From IMG/VR virus record IMGVR_UViG_3300025168_000287, positions 1 through 35,078 of that record: 35,078 nucleotides of DNA, one strand, 5' to 3'. Under the pieces are notes generated by a model that was not told the DNA's origin, made no database searches, and saw only the letters and a list, made by a program, of their open reading frames with translations. Below are positions 17,748-26,889 of this stretch, in pieces. The first letter of the stretch is position 1. Each line of letters begins with the position of its first letter. This DNA is from a virus. The position numbers and the translations under genes are program-made.

Positions 17748-17962
17748 TTTTTAGCAAATTTTTCTGCACCGCTTATACCAAATGAACCAAGAACAACCCA
17801 TACAAATGAGTTGTAAACGTATTCGTTAATTACTAAATCTGAGCCTACCCAACCTGTCACTAGATCGGCCACCATTATAATGCACATTATAGCAAATGCT
17901 ATAAAACCAACAATGGCTTTCTCATTCCAATTATTGTCGTTCTTGAATATCTCCATTATCAT
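17744..17962 (-). CDS. Small two-TM protein, possible second holin
   Basis: About 72 aa from ATG at 17962 (or 70 aa from ATG at 17956). The frame is open up to 18040, but that longer form would overlap almost all of the upstream 48-aa gene, so a downstream start is preferred. After a polar start (EIFKNDNNWNEK) come two hydrophobic segments, AIVGFIAFAIMCIIMVADLV and YVYNSFVWVVLGSFGI, and a basic end (AEKFAKK). This fits a small holin or membrane protein common in Bacteroidota phages. Its stop overlaps the start of the T9SS-tagged gene by 4 nt. A holin role is possible, but a clearer 3TM-type holin is present at 12692. Confidence 0.7.
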   Translation of the reverse strand: MIMEIFKNDNNWNEKAIVGFIAFAIMCIIMVADLVTGWVGSDLVINEYVYNSFVWVVLGSFGISGAEKFAKK

Positions 17963-18077
17963 CTTTATTAAATTTCTTTTTTCTATTATATTTCTTTTTA
18001 TTTTTCTGAATCTTAGGAGCTGTTGCTTCCCAAATTTCATCTGGTGTTAAGTTCACCCATTTATAATTCTTACTCAT
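17931..18077 (-). CDS. Small Lys-rich protein, unknown function
   Basis: A 48-aa ORF (MSKNYKWVNLTPDEIWEATA, then a Lys/Arg/Asn-rich tail). It has one of the few convincing Shine-Dalgarno-like sequences in the window and starts two bases after the stop of the 104-aa gene (TAATATG). Its 3' end overlaps the start of the two-TM gene in another frame. The first 25 residues look folded or helical; the rest is highly basic and could bind nucleic acid. The function is unknown. The start context and tight spacing make it a likely real gene despite its length. Confidence 0.6.
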   Translation of the reverse strand: MSKNYKWVNLTPDEIWEATAPKIQKNKKKYNRKKKFNKDDNGDIQERQ

Positions 18078-18078
18078 A

Positions 18079-18393
18079 TTATCTCCCTCTAGTAAAAGTT
18101 AGGAGGTGAGCCCCTCTTGAGACTATATTATTAGTCATGTCTCTAAGAGAAAAAATGTATTTTGTATTACCTGCATCATTTTCCCATTTAATTAAGTCGC
18201 TACCTTTTCTATATGTAAGAGTTCCATCTGCTACACTTAAACTTAAAGCAGAGCATGTAACTTTACAGTTACCACTAGTAGATGCTGCGTTAGAATAGAA
18301 TGTTCCAAACGCTTTTCTATTACGTCCTTGCCGCTTACCTTCTTTCATTTTAGAAGTTCCTCCAGCATGACTATTTCCTAGACGCATCCCCAT
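18079..18393 (-). CDS. Small phage protein, unknown (possible virion accessory)
   Basis: A 104-aa protein. Residues 1-30 are basic and Gly/Arg/Lys-rich (MGMRLGNSHAGGTSKMKEGK), probably flexible. Residues 40-104 look like a small beta domain (CKVTCSALSLSVADGTLTYR, SDLIKWENDAGNTKYIF, AHLLTFTRGR) with a CxxxC pair. No signal peptide or TM segment. Its start overlaps the stop of the 107-aa gene by one base, so the pair is probably cotranslated. The location just after the giant adhesin-like gene suggests a virion or assembly part, but I do not recognise the family. Confidence 0.65.
   Translation of the reverse strand: MGMRLGNSHAGGTSKMKEGKRQGRNRKAFGTFYSNAASTSGNCKVTCSALSLSVADGTLTYRKGSDLIKWENDAGNTKYIFSLRDMTNNIVSRGAHLLTFTRGR
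18082..18088 (-). promoter_or_regulatory. Ribosome binding site of the 48-aa gene
   Basis: On the minus strand the sequence is AGGGAGA followed by four bases and ATG at 18077. It lies within the last codons of the 104-aa gene. Most other genes here have only A/T-rich leaders, as is usual in Bacteroidota, so this site helps support the small gene. Confidence 0.5.
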
Positions 18394-18716
18394 TACTCTT
18401 TGTGTCTACGGTAAAACATTACTAAGCAATCTGTAGCATCAGATTCTATAACAGCATTAGTTATAGGAGCGTATAATATATCTCCTGGAGCTAATTTAAC
18501 TCCATCTAAAGCATCACCTTCAGCAGTTGTTAAGGTTGTAAAGTGAGCGCCTGTTGTTCCTGTATTATCTACTTTTATAGCTACCCAGTTTCCTGCTACT
18601 GTTTGATCTCCTGATATACCATTTACCAAATCAAGCCCATTTAAACCAAAGTCTAAATTTTCTTTACGCTGGTTACCCTTAGCAATTACATTTATTAAAT
18701 CTCTTAATCTATCCAT
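18393..18716 (-). CDS. Small beta-rich phage protein, unknown (possible decoration or fibre part)
   Basis: A 107-aa protein. The first 20 residues are a helix (MDRLRDLINVIAKGNQRKEN) and the rest is predicted beta-rich: NWVAIKVDNTGTTGAHFTTL, then LAPGDILYAPITNAVIES, then DCLVMFYRRHKE. The 'GDILYAPIT' segment resembles small jelly-roll or decoration-like domains. It follows the 2718-aa gene by 10 bases and overlaps the 104-aa gene. No catalytic motif is seen. It is most likely a minor virion protein; this is an inference from context. Confidence 0.65.
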   Translation of the reverse strand: MDRLRDLINVIAKGNQRKENLDFGLNGLDLVNGISGDQTVAGNWVAIKVDNTGTTGAHFTTLTTAEGDALDGVKLAPGDILYAPITNAVIESDATDCLVMFYRRHKE

Positions 18717-18726
18717 TTTATTTTAT

Positions 18727-21700
18727 TTAACACGTTTTACAATTACAAAGATCAGCTAACTTCTCTTTGTACATTTCTATTTTAACTGAATTCTTTTCTT
18801 TTAAAGATTCTTTGTAAGACTGATACACTGTATATATCTGTAGAGCTTTTGTAGACTCTCTACTATCACATTGTAATGTATCAATATTAAGTAAGGCGTC
18901 TTTAACACAATCGTATAAAGCAGCATCTATACATGTACCATTATCTATTCCTGCATTTTCATTATAATTTGCAGCTTCTGAATCAGTACATCCTGGTTCT
19001 AACAACTCTAAAGTAAAAGGCTCAAAGTAAGAATCATTGTATAAAGATTTAGTTTTAAGAATTTTACCTTGTTCATCTATAATTCTATATATCAACATAT
19101 TTTTAGAAATAGCTTTTACACCTAAAACAGTGGTGTCAGATAATTTGAAGTTTTCTACTCTAACTTCTCCGTTACCTATTCCTCCTATAAGATCAACAAG
19201 TCTTTCTCCTGTAGTAATATTATATAATATAAATGAAGTCTCATCATAAGAGTCTGTTGGAGATTCCTCAGTTAATATTTCTACAGTGAAATCAGTGAAT
19301 TCTTTAACATCTTTTTCCACTGATCTAGTACATCCTGTAACACTAATAGTAGTGGCATCACATCCTGCTGTACAATCTGTAGTTCCTAACTTTAATATAG
19401 CAGAGCCGTCAGGGATTATTGAAGATCCAAAAGTTTGTGTATCTAATGATCCATAATCAAGCTGCCATAAAATTGTATCATTTTTACTAATAGTAAATTT
19501 TCCTTTTAACCATTCGTTATTAGTATTAAATGCTATAGGTACAAACCCAGCACAATCTCCTACACTTCTAATAGTTTGTATTGTTCTTTTAGTGCCAGAA
19601 GAAGTTATAACATGTCTTACTTCACTTTCATCTTGAATTATTTTTCCTGCTTTAGTATAAATAATATATTCTACATCTGGAAGAGCGTCTCCTGTATAAT
19701 CAGTAGTTATAGTATAAGTACCTTGAGTAGTGTCTGTTTCTGTTTCTTCAATTTGTAGAAGATTTAAACATAAACTGTCATCTATTTCCCAAAGCCCTTC
19801 ATTTGTATCTACTTCATGGAATTCTAAATAATTAGGATCAGAACAATATGGAGTGGGTTCTTCAGGGAAAGAACAGAAATTATCATCGCCATACTCTTGG
19901 CATTCTCCTAACTCTGGTGTATAATTAATTGCATCAGAGTTTCCACATACTTGAGCGTAATCGTTCCCATTAAGAAGACAGTCATCCGTGCAAGCACAAT
20001 TAGCAGCTATCGTATATGTAGTTGTGAGTGGAGGGGTTGTAGCGGTCCCTTCTTGGTTAATAACAACTAAAGGATTTCCTGATGCTATACTTATCATATC
20101 AGCAGAAGTTATCTCTGGATACTGTGTATATACAGCTCCATTTTGAGTTTCTCCTTCTGGACAAACATCACATATATAAATATCTGTATTAACTGCATTC
20201 TCTTGTGCAGCAAAAAGAGCTGAAAGATCTACTCCTTCAGGTATCTCTGAAATAGTACCATCTGCGTCTAACCTCATAGTTACTTTATACACATGGTAAT
20301 TAGAGTATGTAGCACTAACAGGTTCAAAGGTCCCGTTTGGATGAATAACAGTGGCAGTTATCTCAGGAGTCCCTTCTACTAATTCTGACTCTAACACCTC
20401 TGCACTTCCATCTTCTTTAGATACACTTTGGATATTACTACTCATATACGGACCAAAGAAGTTATTTGCAATATTACTTACAGTGGTATTCAAATCTCCT
20501 TCTAATCTAAAATAGAAGTTTACAGTTTTACCTGAAGCAGTTGCAACATCATTACTACTAATACTTTCAGGATTTTGAGTGCTAACACCTGTTATTAAGT
20601 CTACACCACCTAGGGTAGGAGTGTAAGAATAAGTTATTTCTGCATTATCAATAGCTCTATCTAATATTAAGATAGGATTACTAGCACTAATTACTTGGCA
20701 TTTACTAGTAAAAATAGGATTATCTCTAGTTACATTAGTAGTATTACCATCTACTCCTAATTGATATTCAGTTACAATTGTTGGATTATTAGGGCCTACT
20801 ATATCTCCATAGTGTTGTATCTCTACATCAGAGTGATGAGTTATAACACTAGCCATATTACCACTAGATACTAAAGTTCCTCCATCATCAATTAATGGAT
20901 AAGCATCTGGATTAATTATGTTATAATATTCACAACAGTCTTCACAGCCTATAGTTGCAGTATTATCGTAATTAAATGCCTCTGCGTCTGTACATCCTGT
21001 ACAGTCAGAATTATCTCCGTCACATACTCCACATCCGTCTGCCACTAAAGTTCCTGGACAATTTCCACCACAATCTGCAGTAGGAGGAGTACCATCTATA
21101 GTATCTGGACAACCGCAATCTTCTCCCTCTTCTGTACCACTAGGTACTTCATCATAAGGGCCATCACAGAAACCACAAGCGTCATTAACTAACCCGTCGC
21201 ATCCACCAGCACAATCTAACTCTGTAGCTGTACCCGCAAGTACACAAGAATTTACACAAGTGTCAAATACGTAGCCAGTACAGCACCCATCTTCATTTGG
21301 CTCTATCTCTCCACTACAAGTACATTTAGTACTACCTTGGTCGTTAGTGTAAAATCCTGTACTTTCAACAAAAGTATATGTTCCTGCTTCTACCCCACAA
21401 TTATTACAGGCATCCCAAAGTTTAGGGGTTCCATCAGGATTATTAGTACATTCAGCACATATTTCACCTTCTCCAGTTCCTGTAGTATGAGGAATAATAG
21501 CCTCTCCATTAAGACAGCCACATCCTAAATCTTCTACTCCACAATCGCAAAATCCATCTGGCAGATCACCACACTCACATTCGTATATAGGCTCTCCATC
21601 AGAAGGGTAATAACAGTTATTACAATCATCTAATATTCTTATTTCTCCAGTTAGATTTCCATCTGAATCATAAGAAATACAGTCAAGGTTGCATTCATCT

Positions 21701-24700
21701 TGAAATCCATCACACCCATCTATTCCTAAAGAATCTTCTATAGTAGTCCATAAAGGATAACCTCCATCTCCGTTTCCAGCGGCTGTCACGGCATTAGGGC
21801 ACATTAACTGTAATATTTCAGGATTATAGAACCCATCACCATCACCGTCAAAGTAGTGCACTTCTGCTTGATGGTTACATAATAATTCACCATTATCATC
21901 ATAACATTCTTTACCTGGCTGTAAGATAGACTCTTGATTACAATCGCAGTAAGGTTCACCTTCATTATCAGTGGGTACTCCACAATCACAGAAGGCCGTA
22001 GAATCTATAACAGTTCCGTAACAATCACAGCCCTCTTCTACTGGGGTACCTACACAGTCACATACTCCATAAGTATTCAGCAGATATATTTTATCTGAAG
22101 GATTAAGTGTACCACTATCATGTCTAGCCCATCTATCACAATCGCAATATGTATTATCTTTGATAATAGTAGTACCAGGATCGTTATCACAATCTGTACA
22201 GTTTATATCTCCTTCTGCGACAGCACTTGGGGTTAGACCTTCACTTCCATCACACTCACATCCATTTGTAGGAAAAATACATAACTCACCTAAATGTTCG
22301 TCAGGATATAAGTCACTTCCTTCAGGTACTCCAGAATTTTCTACAGCGTTACAAGGCTGTACAAGAACCTGAGAATCGAAGCATCCGTATATTGTACACG
22401 CACTATAATCTGGATAGCAAGGGTCTTCAATGCCTTCACATCCTGTAGCTGTATTACCGTTTCCTAAATCAGTTCCTTCAGGGCATACATAACAATCAGT
22501 GTCTTGAAAAGCTTCTCCTGTATAACAAGTGCCACAATTAGTTATACCAATATAAGGTATAGCGCCATCGCATCCTCCATCACATCTATTTATTATGTCT
22601 GCATCATCAGGTATAAGGCAGCTGTTGTCGTCTATAGTTGCATATTCGTTATAATTACAAGCATTAATATTCATACAGCCAGGTATAGCTACTGTAACAT
22701 TATCATCAGGTGTAGGGCCTTGCTGTGACATACCTCCAATCTCTCCTTTAATATTATACATTATAGGACCAAACCCTGGCTCTATATTATTATCAGGTGC
22801 TATATTAATAGCATAGTATGGGGATATTGAGGTAGGCCCATATATTCTAGATATACTTTCTCCAGAATTTGTTTCTATATATATACGCCCATTAGGAAGA
22901 GATATTAAATTTTCAGCTGCTTTAATATCTTGACTACCATCATAAGTGTAAAGCCCAGCATCATCTTGTGCAAAATCTGATGAAAAGCCTTCTAGCGCAT
23001 CACTAGGAAGTATTTCAACATGAGATAGAGACTGACTATTAGCACCAAAGTACTTAAGACTTAGAGTTTCGTACTTATCTCCAATTAATATAAATGTATT
23101 AGAGGCAAGAGCAGGCTCTAAAGCTACTATTTTTTTAGGGTTATTTTTATTATAATTTACACTTGCGGCTTCTACAGATAAGACTTTTGTTAATGCTCTA
23201 GTAGTTATATTGTATTCAAATACTGTACTTCCTATAGTAATTCCAGCGTCATCAAGTTCATTCATGTTAAGAATGCTAGATGGAGGTAGTATAGAAAGGG
23301 TTAGCATTAGAAATGGGGATTGCCCGTCATGTCTAAACTTTAAAATAGAGTCATCGTAATTGTAAATAAACGATCCCATAGCAGCTCCGAGCTGTCCGAG
23401 CAAATCAACTTCATTTAACGTACCTTCTTCAGACTCTGTAAAATCATCTCCAGTAATTTCAAGCTTAGTGTAAGTTATTACCCCTGCATCTTGGGTGGCT
23501 ACATATATAGTAGTCATATTAGATACTCCTGAATTAACAATACAGCTATCAATATAGCTTTCTGTAGGCATAGTATACAATAAAGTTTCATTGAGAGTTC
23601 CAGAAGTTGAATCTAAAGATACAGCTCCGTCAGAATAATGATTATAAAGTAGTTTAAGTTTGTACACACCCTCTTCACCCGCAGTAATATTTTTTGTATA
23701 TATAATATTATAAAAAAAGCTTTCTGGATAAGAAAAAGACTCAACTGATATTAATTTATTCACTCCGTCAAGAACTTCTCCTTCCCGTACACCTCCTACT
23801 AGATAAGTCACTACAATTTGACTATCTATAAGAGACACTCTTGCTAGGATACTTCCTTGTACAGAAAGTAATCTTTCGTGAGAAGCCTCTCCATCTGGCA
23901 TATTTGGAGCAATAGTATCTACAAGAATTTCACCATCTACTACATTTGCAAGGTCTCCTATATTGTTTATGTCTACAGCTATTTTATTATCTTGATCGTC
24001 TACACCTATAATAAATTGTTCTTGATCTCCTATAGGTATACTATCTGTGATTTCTACATCATCTGCTAGATTTAATTGATACTCAATTGAGACGTCATTC
24101 CACTGTGCATCCTCGAATCCTTCATCTAAATAATTTAAGAACACTCCATCCTCTGTGCCTTTTTTTAGTAAATCTATTACGGGTTTACCAGGAACAAAGT
24201 CTATAACGCCCTCTAGAGACTTGGTAAAAAACTCAGTAAAATATAATAAAACATCCACTGACCATTGTAGATCAGGACTTGGAACCATTATATAGTCACT
24301 AGATCCTTTAGAGTAAAAATACAGGAAACCATCTGCTCCGACTTGAACTGAAGATAATTCCCCATCAAATGGATTAGGAATACTTCTAGCATCCTCTAAA
24401 ATGGAATCTACAGAAGTACCGAGTTTATAAACTACTATATGCCTATCTCCACTTTCTGGATGTTCTACAATAGCATATACAAAATTATCCATCGGAGATA
24501 TAGCAATATCTATCATTCTAAATCCTCCTTCAGTAAATTCCTCGTCATTATATCCTAACAAGGAATTATCTCCTGCAGGTATATGAAGCTCATGACCATT
24601 TGCCACACCAGTAAGTCTACCAGATAAATTATCCATAGTAAGTAGGAGCCAGCCATACTCTACCATAAGAATAGCGTACTTAATTCCTAGTCCTACTCCT

Positions 24701-26883
24701 GGAATAACACTACTCATAAGTATATCAATTTCATAAGGGTTTTCGTAGGTATAGACAACACCCTCCTCAAGATAATCGCTAGGGTCGGCGTTTACAAAAT
24801 TATCTTCTACAAAAGTTCTATAGAAAGTACCCCCCTCTCGAAGTCTCTTAGATATAACTAACTTATATCTTCCTTTCAATCTACTTATTCGATCAGAATT
24901 AAGTGTACTAGCCTGAAAGGAAGTTCCTATACTTTCTCCACCAGTATAATCCGCATATACTACTGCTAAGTCTCTGAATATTGCGTCAGTTGTATAGTTA
25001 TCTGGAACAGATTCTCCTGCCAAATATTGAGTATACTCGAAATATGTTAAAGACTTCTCAAAATCACTTGTACCCTCAAAAGATTGTGTGCTCTTCTGCC
25101 ACTTTCTACTACTTAAATTAATAAGCCCCATAGACTCTGTAGCATTGTCTCCTGTGAAAGAAAAATTACCACTAGTAGCCATAGGGTAGACAATTGCCTT
25201 TATATCTGAATTTAAATAAAAATCTTTATCCTGCTCAGCATAGCCTGGGGTAAGAGGTTCTCCCCACATACGAACTTCCTCGTCTTCAGGCACGAAAGGT
25301 CCTCTACACACAACATAGCTATCTTGGAAAGGTGATATGTATATATGCTTAACTTCTGGGTAAGATTTAAGCAGAGAAAAAGGGAATTCAGTCTCCGCTG
25401 CACCTTCAGGTAGATGTAAAACACTACTAACAAAACTATCTCTTCCAAAAACATGAGAATCAGAAAAGGTATCAGGATCAGTCATATCGAAACTAGTTGC
25501 ATCGCTTATCCCTCCCGCTGTTCCATATTCATTTATAGGACCAAAATTATAAAAGCCATTAATCCTAGTAGAGGTATCTGCAAGTTTTTCTCCCTTCCCT
25601 GAGAAGATGTTTCCCATAGTAGCGATACCGTAACCACCTATATTACCTAAATTCATACCGAAAGCATCTACGCTATTATCACAGTCTATATCTTCATAAT
25701 CAGAGGGGGTTGAACTTAAGTCAATAAGACTTCCCAGAGAATTAACTCCAAACATAAAAATGTCTAATTTCAAAGATTCTCCCTCCTTACGTACTGATTG
25801 CGTATAATAGGATCCTAATGAATTATTGTGACCATATAATTCATTTATGGTAGTAATGTAATTCCCCAGTCTATCTGATACGATTGTTACTCTATTAGTA
25901 GTATAGGGCGCGTCAATTCCTAGAAGTCCTGCCGTTAAATTAAGAATCTTATCGCCTTCCAAAGAAAGTACTACAGTGCTATTTGCCTGATATAGTACCA
26001 ATCCCCCCACAGAACTCAGTAGTTGGGGAGGAGTAGAGTAAGGAGATTCTAAAGGCACAATCCCGTCTTTAGTATACTTATAATAAGCACCATCACCATT
26101 TAAAGCAATAATCTGATGAGGGGTATTGCTTGACATTCTAGTAGGTGTGTACCTATTAGAAGAAGTTGATATAACAGTGTCATCTATGTTTATACACGAC
26201 CCATCATTTGTATTAGCTAGCGGATTATAGTTTGAGGCATTTGAATTTGTACACCCATACACTCTAGCTACAGAAGTAGCTGTACTCCCAAAAATCTTTT
26301 TAAAGTGAGGAGTTAAAAGTTTATACTTATGAAGTACTGGTTCTGTTATAAGGCCATTTCTGTCAGGAGAAAGACCATTAGATAAGTGGAAACTTTTATT
26401 TAAAGTAATAGAACTCATAGGAGTATCTCCTAACTGATTACTTAATCCTAAAAATTGCCCTACCCCATAAACAGCATATCGTAATACATCATCTACATTA
26501 GGAATTAAAGAAGATCCCCATGAAGCAGTTGAGTTGAATATTATATTTTTTGTATCTACTTTAATCTTAGGACCAGAGGTAGAACATTTAAAAATAAGAT
26601 CTGCAGACTCTACACTAGAAAGCTCAAACTTAACAGTAAGACTTCCTTTAAAGTGTACTTTGTTACTATAGAGATTAGATATAAAGTCTTCCCATTGAAA
26701 TAAGGAATTCTCAATATCTACTTTAAAATGCTCTAATGACAATGTTCTGGAAGAAATATTTTGTAACGAATCTTCGTCATAAAAATACTTAATAGTTAAA
26801 ACAGTATTTGTACCAGCTTTAACTGTATTAACAGCCTCTAGTAAAGGGAAAAATATTCCCGAATCGCTTATCTTATAAATCAC
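18727..26883 (-). CDS. Giant modular host-interaction protein: decayed matrixin-like N-terminus, propeller-like middle, Cys-rich region
   Basis: A 2718-aa protein without signal peptide, so probably a virion part. Residues about 60-200 follow a matrixin (M10) pattern: ADLIF at 94-98, NIIFNSTASW at 113-122, then RYAVYGVGQFLGLSN at 135-149 where HExxHxxGxxH would be, and TPMSS at 154-158 in the Met-turn place. The zinc ligands are replaced by Y139, Q143 and N149. A GC-D repeat follows (209-230). Residues about 240-1390 are beta-rich, with propeller-like blades. Residues about 1400-1985 are packed with Cys motifs such as CGVCDGDNSDC and a DGDGDG calcium-type loop. Further beta domains follow, then a last GC-D repeat and a helical end closing in CNCKTC. 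It lies between the 498-aa fibre and small virion-like genes. An adhesin or tail appendage is the best reading. Confidence 0.8.
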   Translation of the reverse strand: MIYKISDSGIFFPLLEAVNTVKAGTNTVLTIKYFYDEDSLQNISSRTLSLEHFKVDIENSLFQWEDFISNLYSNKVHFKGSLTVKFELSSVESADLIFKCSTSGPKIKVDTKNIIFNSTASWGSSLIPNVDDVLRYAVYGVGQFLGLSNQLGDTPMSSITLNKSFHLSNGLSPDRNGLITEPVLHKYKLLTPHFKKIFGSTATSVARVYGCTNSNASNYNPLANTNDGSCINIDDTVISTSSNRYTPTRMSSNTPHQIIALNGDGAYYKYTKDGIVPLESPYSTPPQLLSSVGGLVLYQANSTVVLSLEGDKILNLTAGLLGIDAPYTTNRVTIVSDRLGNYITTINELYGHNNSLGSYYTQSVRKEGESLKLDIFMFGVNSLGSLIDLSSTPSDYEDIDCDNSVDAFGMNLGNIGGYGIATMGNIFSGKGEKLADTSTRINGFYNFGPINEYGTAGGISDATSFDMTDPDTFSDSHVFGRDSFVSSVLHLPEGAAETEFPFSLLKSYPEVKHIYISPFQDSYVVCRGPFVPEDEEVRMWGEPLTPGYAEQDKDFYLNSDIKAIVYPMATSGNFSFTGDNATESMGLINLSSRKWQKSTQSFEGTSDFEKSLTYFEYTQYLAGESVPDNYTTDAIFRDLAVVYADYTGGESIGTSFQASTLNSDRISRLKGRYKLVISKRLREGGTFYRTFVEDNFVNADPSDYLEEGVVYTYENPYEIDILMSSVIPGVGLGIKYAILMVEYGWLLLTMDNLSGRLTGVANGHELHIPAGDNSLLGYNDEEFTEGGFRMIDIAISPMDNFVYAIVEHPESGDRHIVVYKLGTSVDSILEDARSIPNPFDGELSSVQVGADGFLYFYSKGSSDYIMVPSPDLQWSVDVLLYFTEFFTKSLEGVIDFVPGKPVIDLLKKGTEDGVFLNYLDEGFEDAQWNDVSIEYQLNLADDVEITDSIPIGDQEQFIIGVDDQDNKIAVDINNIGDLANVVDGEILVDTIAPNMPDGEASHERLLSVQGSILARVSLIDSQIVVTYLVGGVREGEVLDGVNKLISVESFSYPESFFYNIIYTKNITAGEEGVYKLKLLYNHYSDGAVSLDSTSGTLNETLLYTMPTESYIDSCIVNSGVSNMTTIYVATQDAGVITYTKLEITGDDFTESEEGTLNEVDLLGQLGAAMGSFIYNYDDSILKFRHDGQSPFLMLTLSILPPSSILNMNELDDAGITIGSTVFEYNITTRALTKVLSVEAASVNYNKNNPKKIVALEPALASNTFILIGDKYETLSLKYFGANSQSLSHVEILPSDALEGFSSDFAQDDAGLYTYDGSQDIKAAENLISLPNGRIYIETNSGESISRIYGPTSISPYYAINIAPDNNIEPGFGPIMYNIKGEIGGMSQQGPTPDDNVTVAIPGCMNINACNYNEYATIDDNSCLIPDDADIINRCDGGCDGAIPYIGITNCGTCYTGEAFQDTDCYVCPEGTDLGNGNTATGCEGIEDPCYPDYSACTIYGCFDSQVLVQPCNAVENSGVPEGSDLYPDEHLGELCIFPTNGCECDGSEGLTPSAVAEGDINCTDCDNDPGTTIIKDNTYCDCDRWARHDSGTLNPSDKIYLLNTYGVCDCVGTPVEEGCDCYGTVIDSTAFCDCGVPTDNEGEPYCDCNQESILQPGKECYDDNGELLCNHQAEVHYFDGDGDGFYNPEILQLMCPNAVTAAGNGDGGYPLWTTIEDSLGIDGCDGFQDECNLDCISYDSDGNLTGEIRILDDCNNCYYPSDGEPIYECECGDLPDGFCDCGVEDLGCGCLNGEAIIPHTTGTGEGEICAECTNNPDGTPKLWDACNNCGVEAGTYTFVESTGFYTNDQGSTKCTCSGEIEPNEDGCCTGYVFDTCVNSCVLAGTATELDCAGGCDGLVNDACGFCDGPYDEVPSGTEEGEDCGCPDTIDGTPPTADCGGNCPGTLVADGCGVCDGDNSDCTGCTDAEAFNYDNTATIGCEDCCEYYNIINPDAYPLIDDGGTLVSSGNMASVITHHSDVEIQHYGDIVGPNNPTIVTEYQLGVDGNTTNVTRDNPIFTSKCQVISASNPILILDRAIDNAEITYSYTPTLGGVDLITGVSTQNPESISSNDVATASGKTVNFYFRLEGDLNTTVSNIANNFFGPYMSSNIQSVSKEDGSAEVLESELVEGTPEITATVIHPNGTFEPVSATYSNYHVYKVTMRLDADGTISEIPEGVDLSALFAAQENAVNTDIYICDVCPEGETQNGAVYTQYPEITSADMISIASGNPLVVINQEGTATTPPLTTTYTIAANCACTDDCLLNGNDYAQVCGNSDAINYTPELGECQEYGDDNFCSFPEEPTPYCSDPNYLEFHEVDTNEGLWEIDDSLCLNLLQIEETETDTTQGTYTITTDYTGDALPDVEYIIYTKAGKIIQDESEVRHVITSSGTKRTIQTIRSVGDCAGFVPIAFNTNNEWLKGKFTISKNDTILWQLDYGSLDTQTFGSSIIPDGSAILKLGTTDCTAGCDATTISVTGCTRSVEKDVKEFTDFTVEILTEESPTDSYDETSFILYNITTGERLVDLIGGIGNGEVRVENFKLSDTTVLGVKAISKNMLIYRIIDEQGKILKTKSLYNDSYFEPFTLELLEPGCTDSEAANYNENAGIDNGTCIDAALYDCVKDALLNIDTLQCDSRESTKALQIYTVYQSYKESLKEKNSVKIEMYKEKLADLCNCKTC

Positions 26884-26889
26884 AGTATA

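Noticed and set aside
17963-18040. Longer N-terminus (26 more residues) for the two-TM protein
   Set aside because: It would run almost fully through the SD-led 48-aa gene in another frame and adds a Lys/Arg-rich stretch that looks like out-of-frame reading.
21830-21870. Dockerin domain in the giant protein (DGDGDG loop)
   Set aside because: Dockerins need two such loops with a set spacing; I see one loop in a Cys-rich context.
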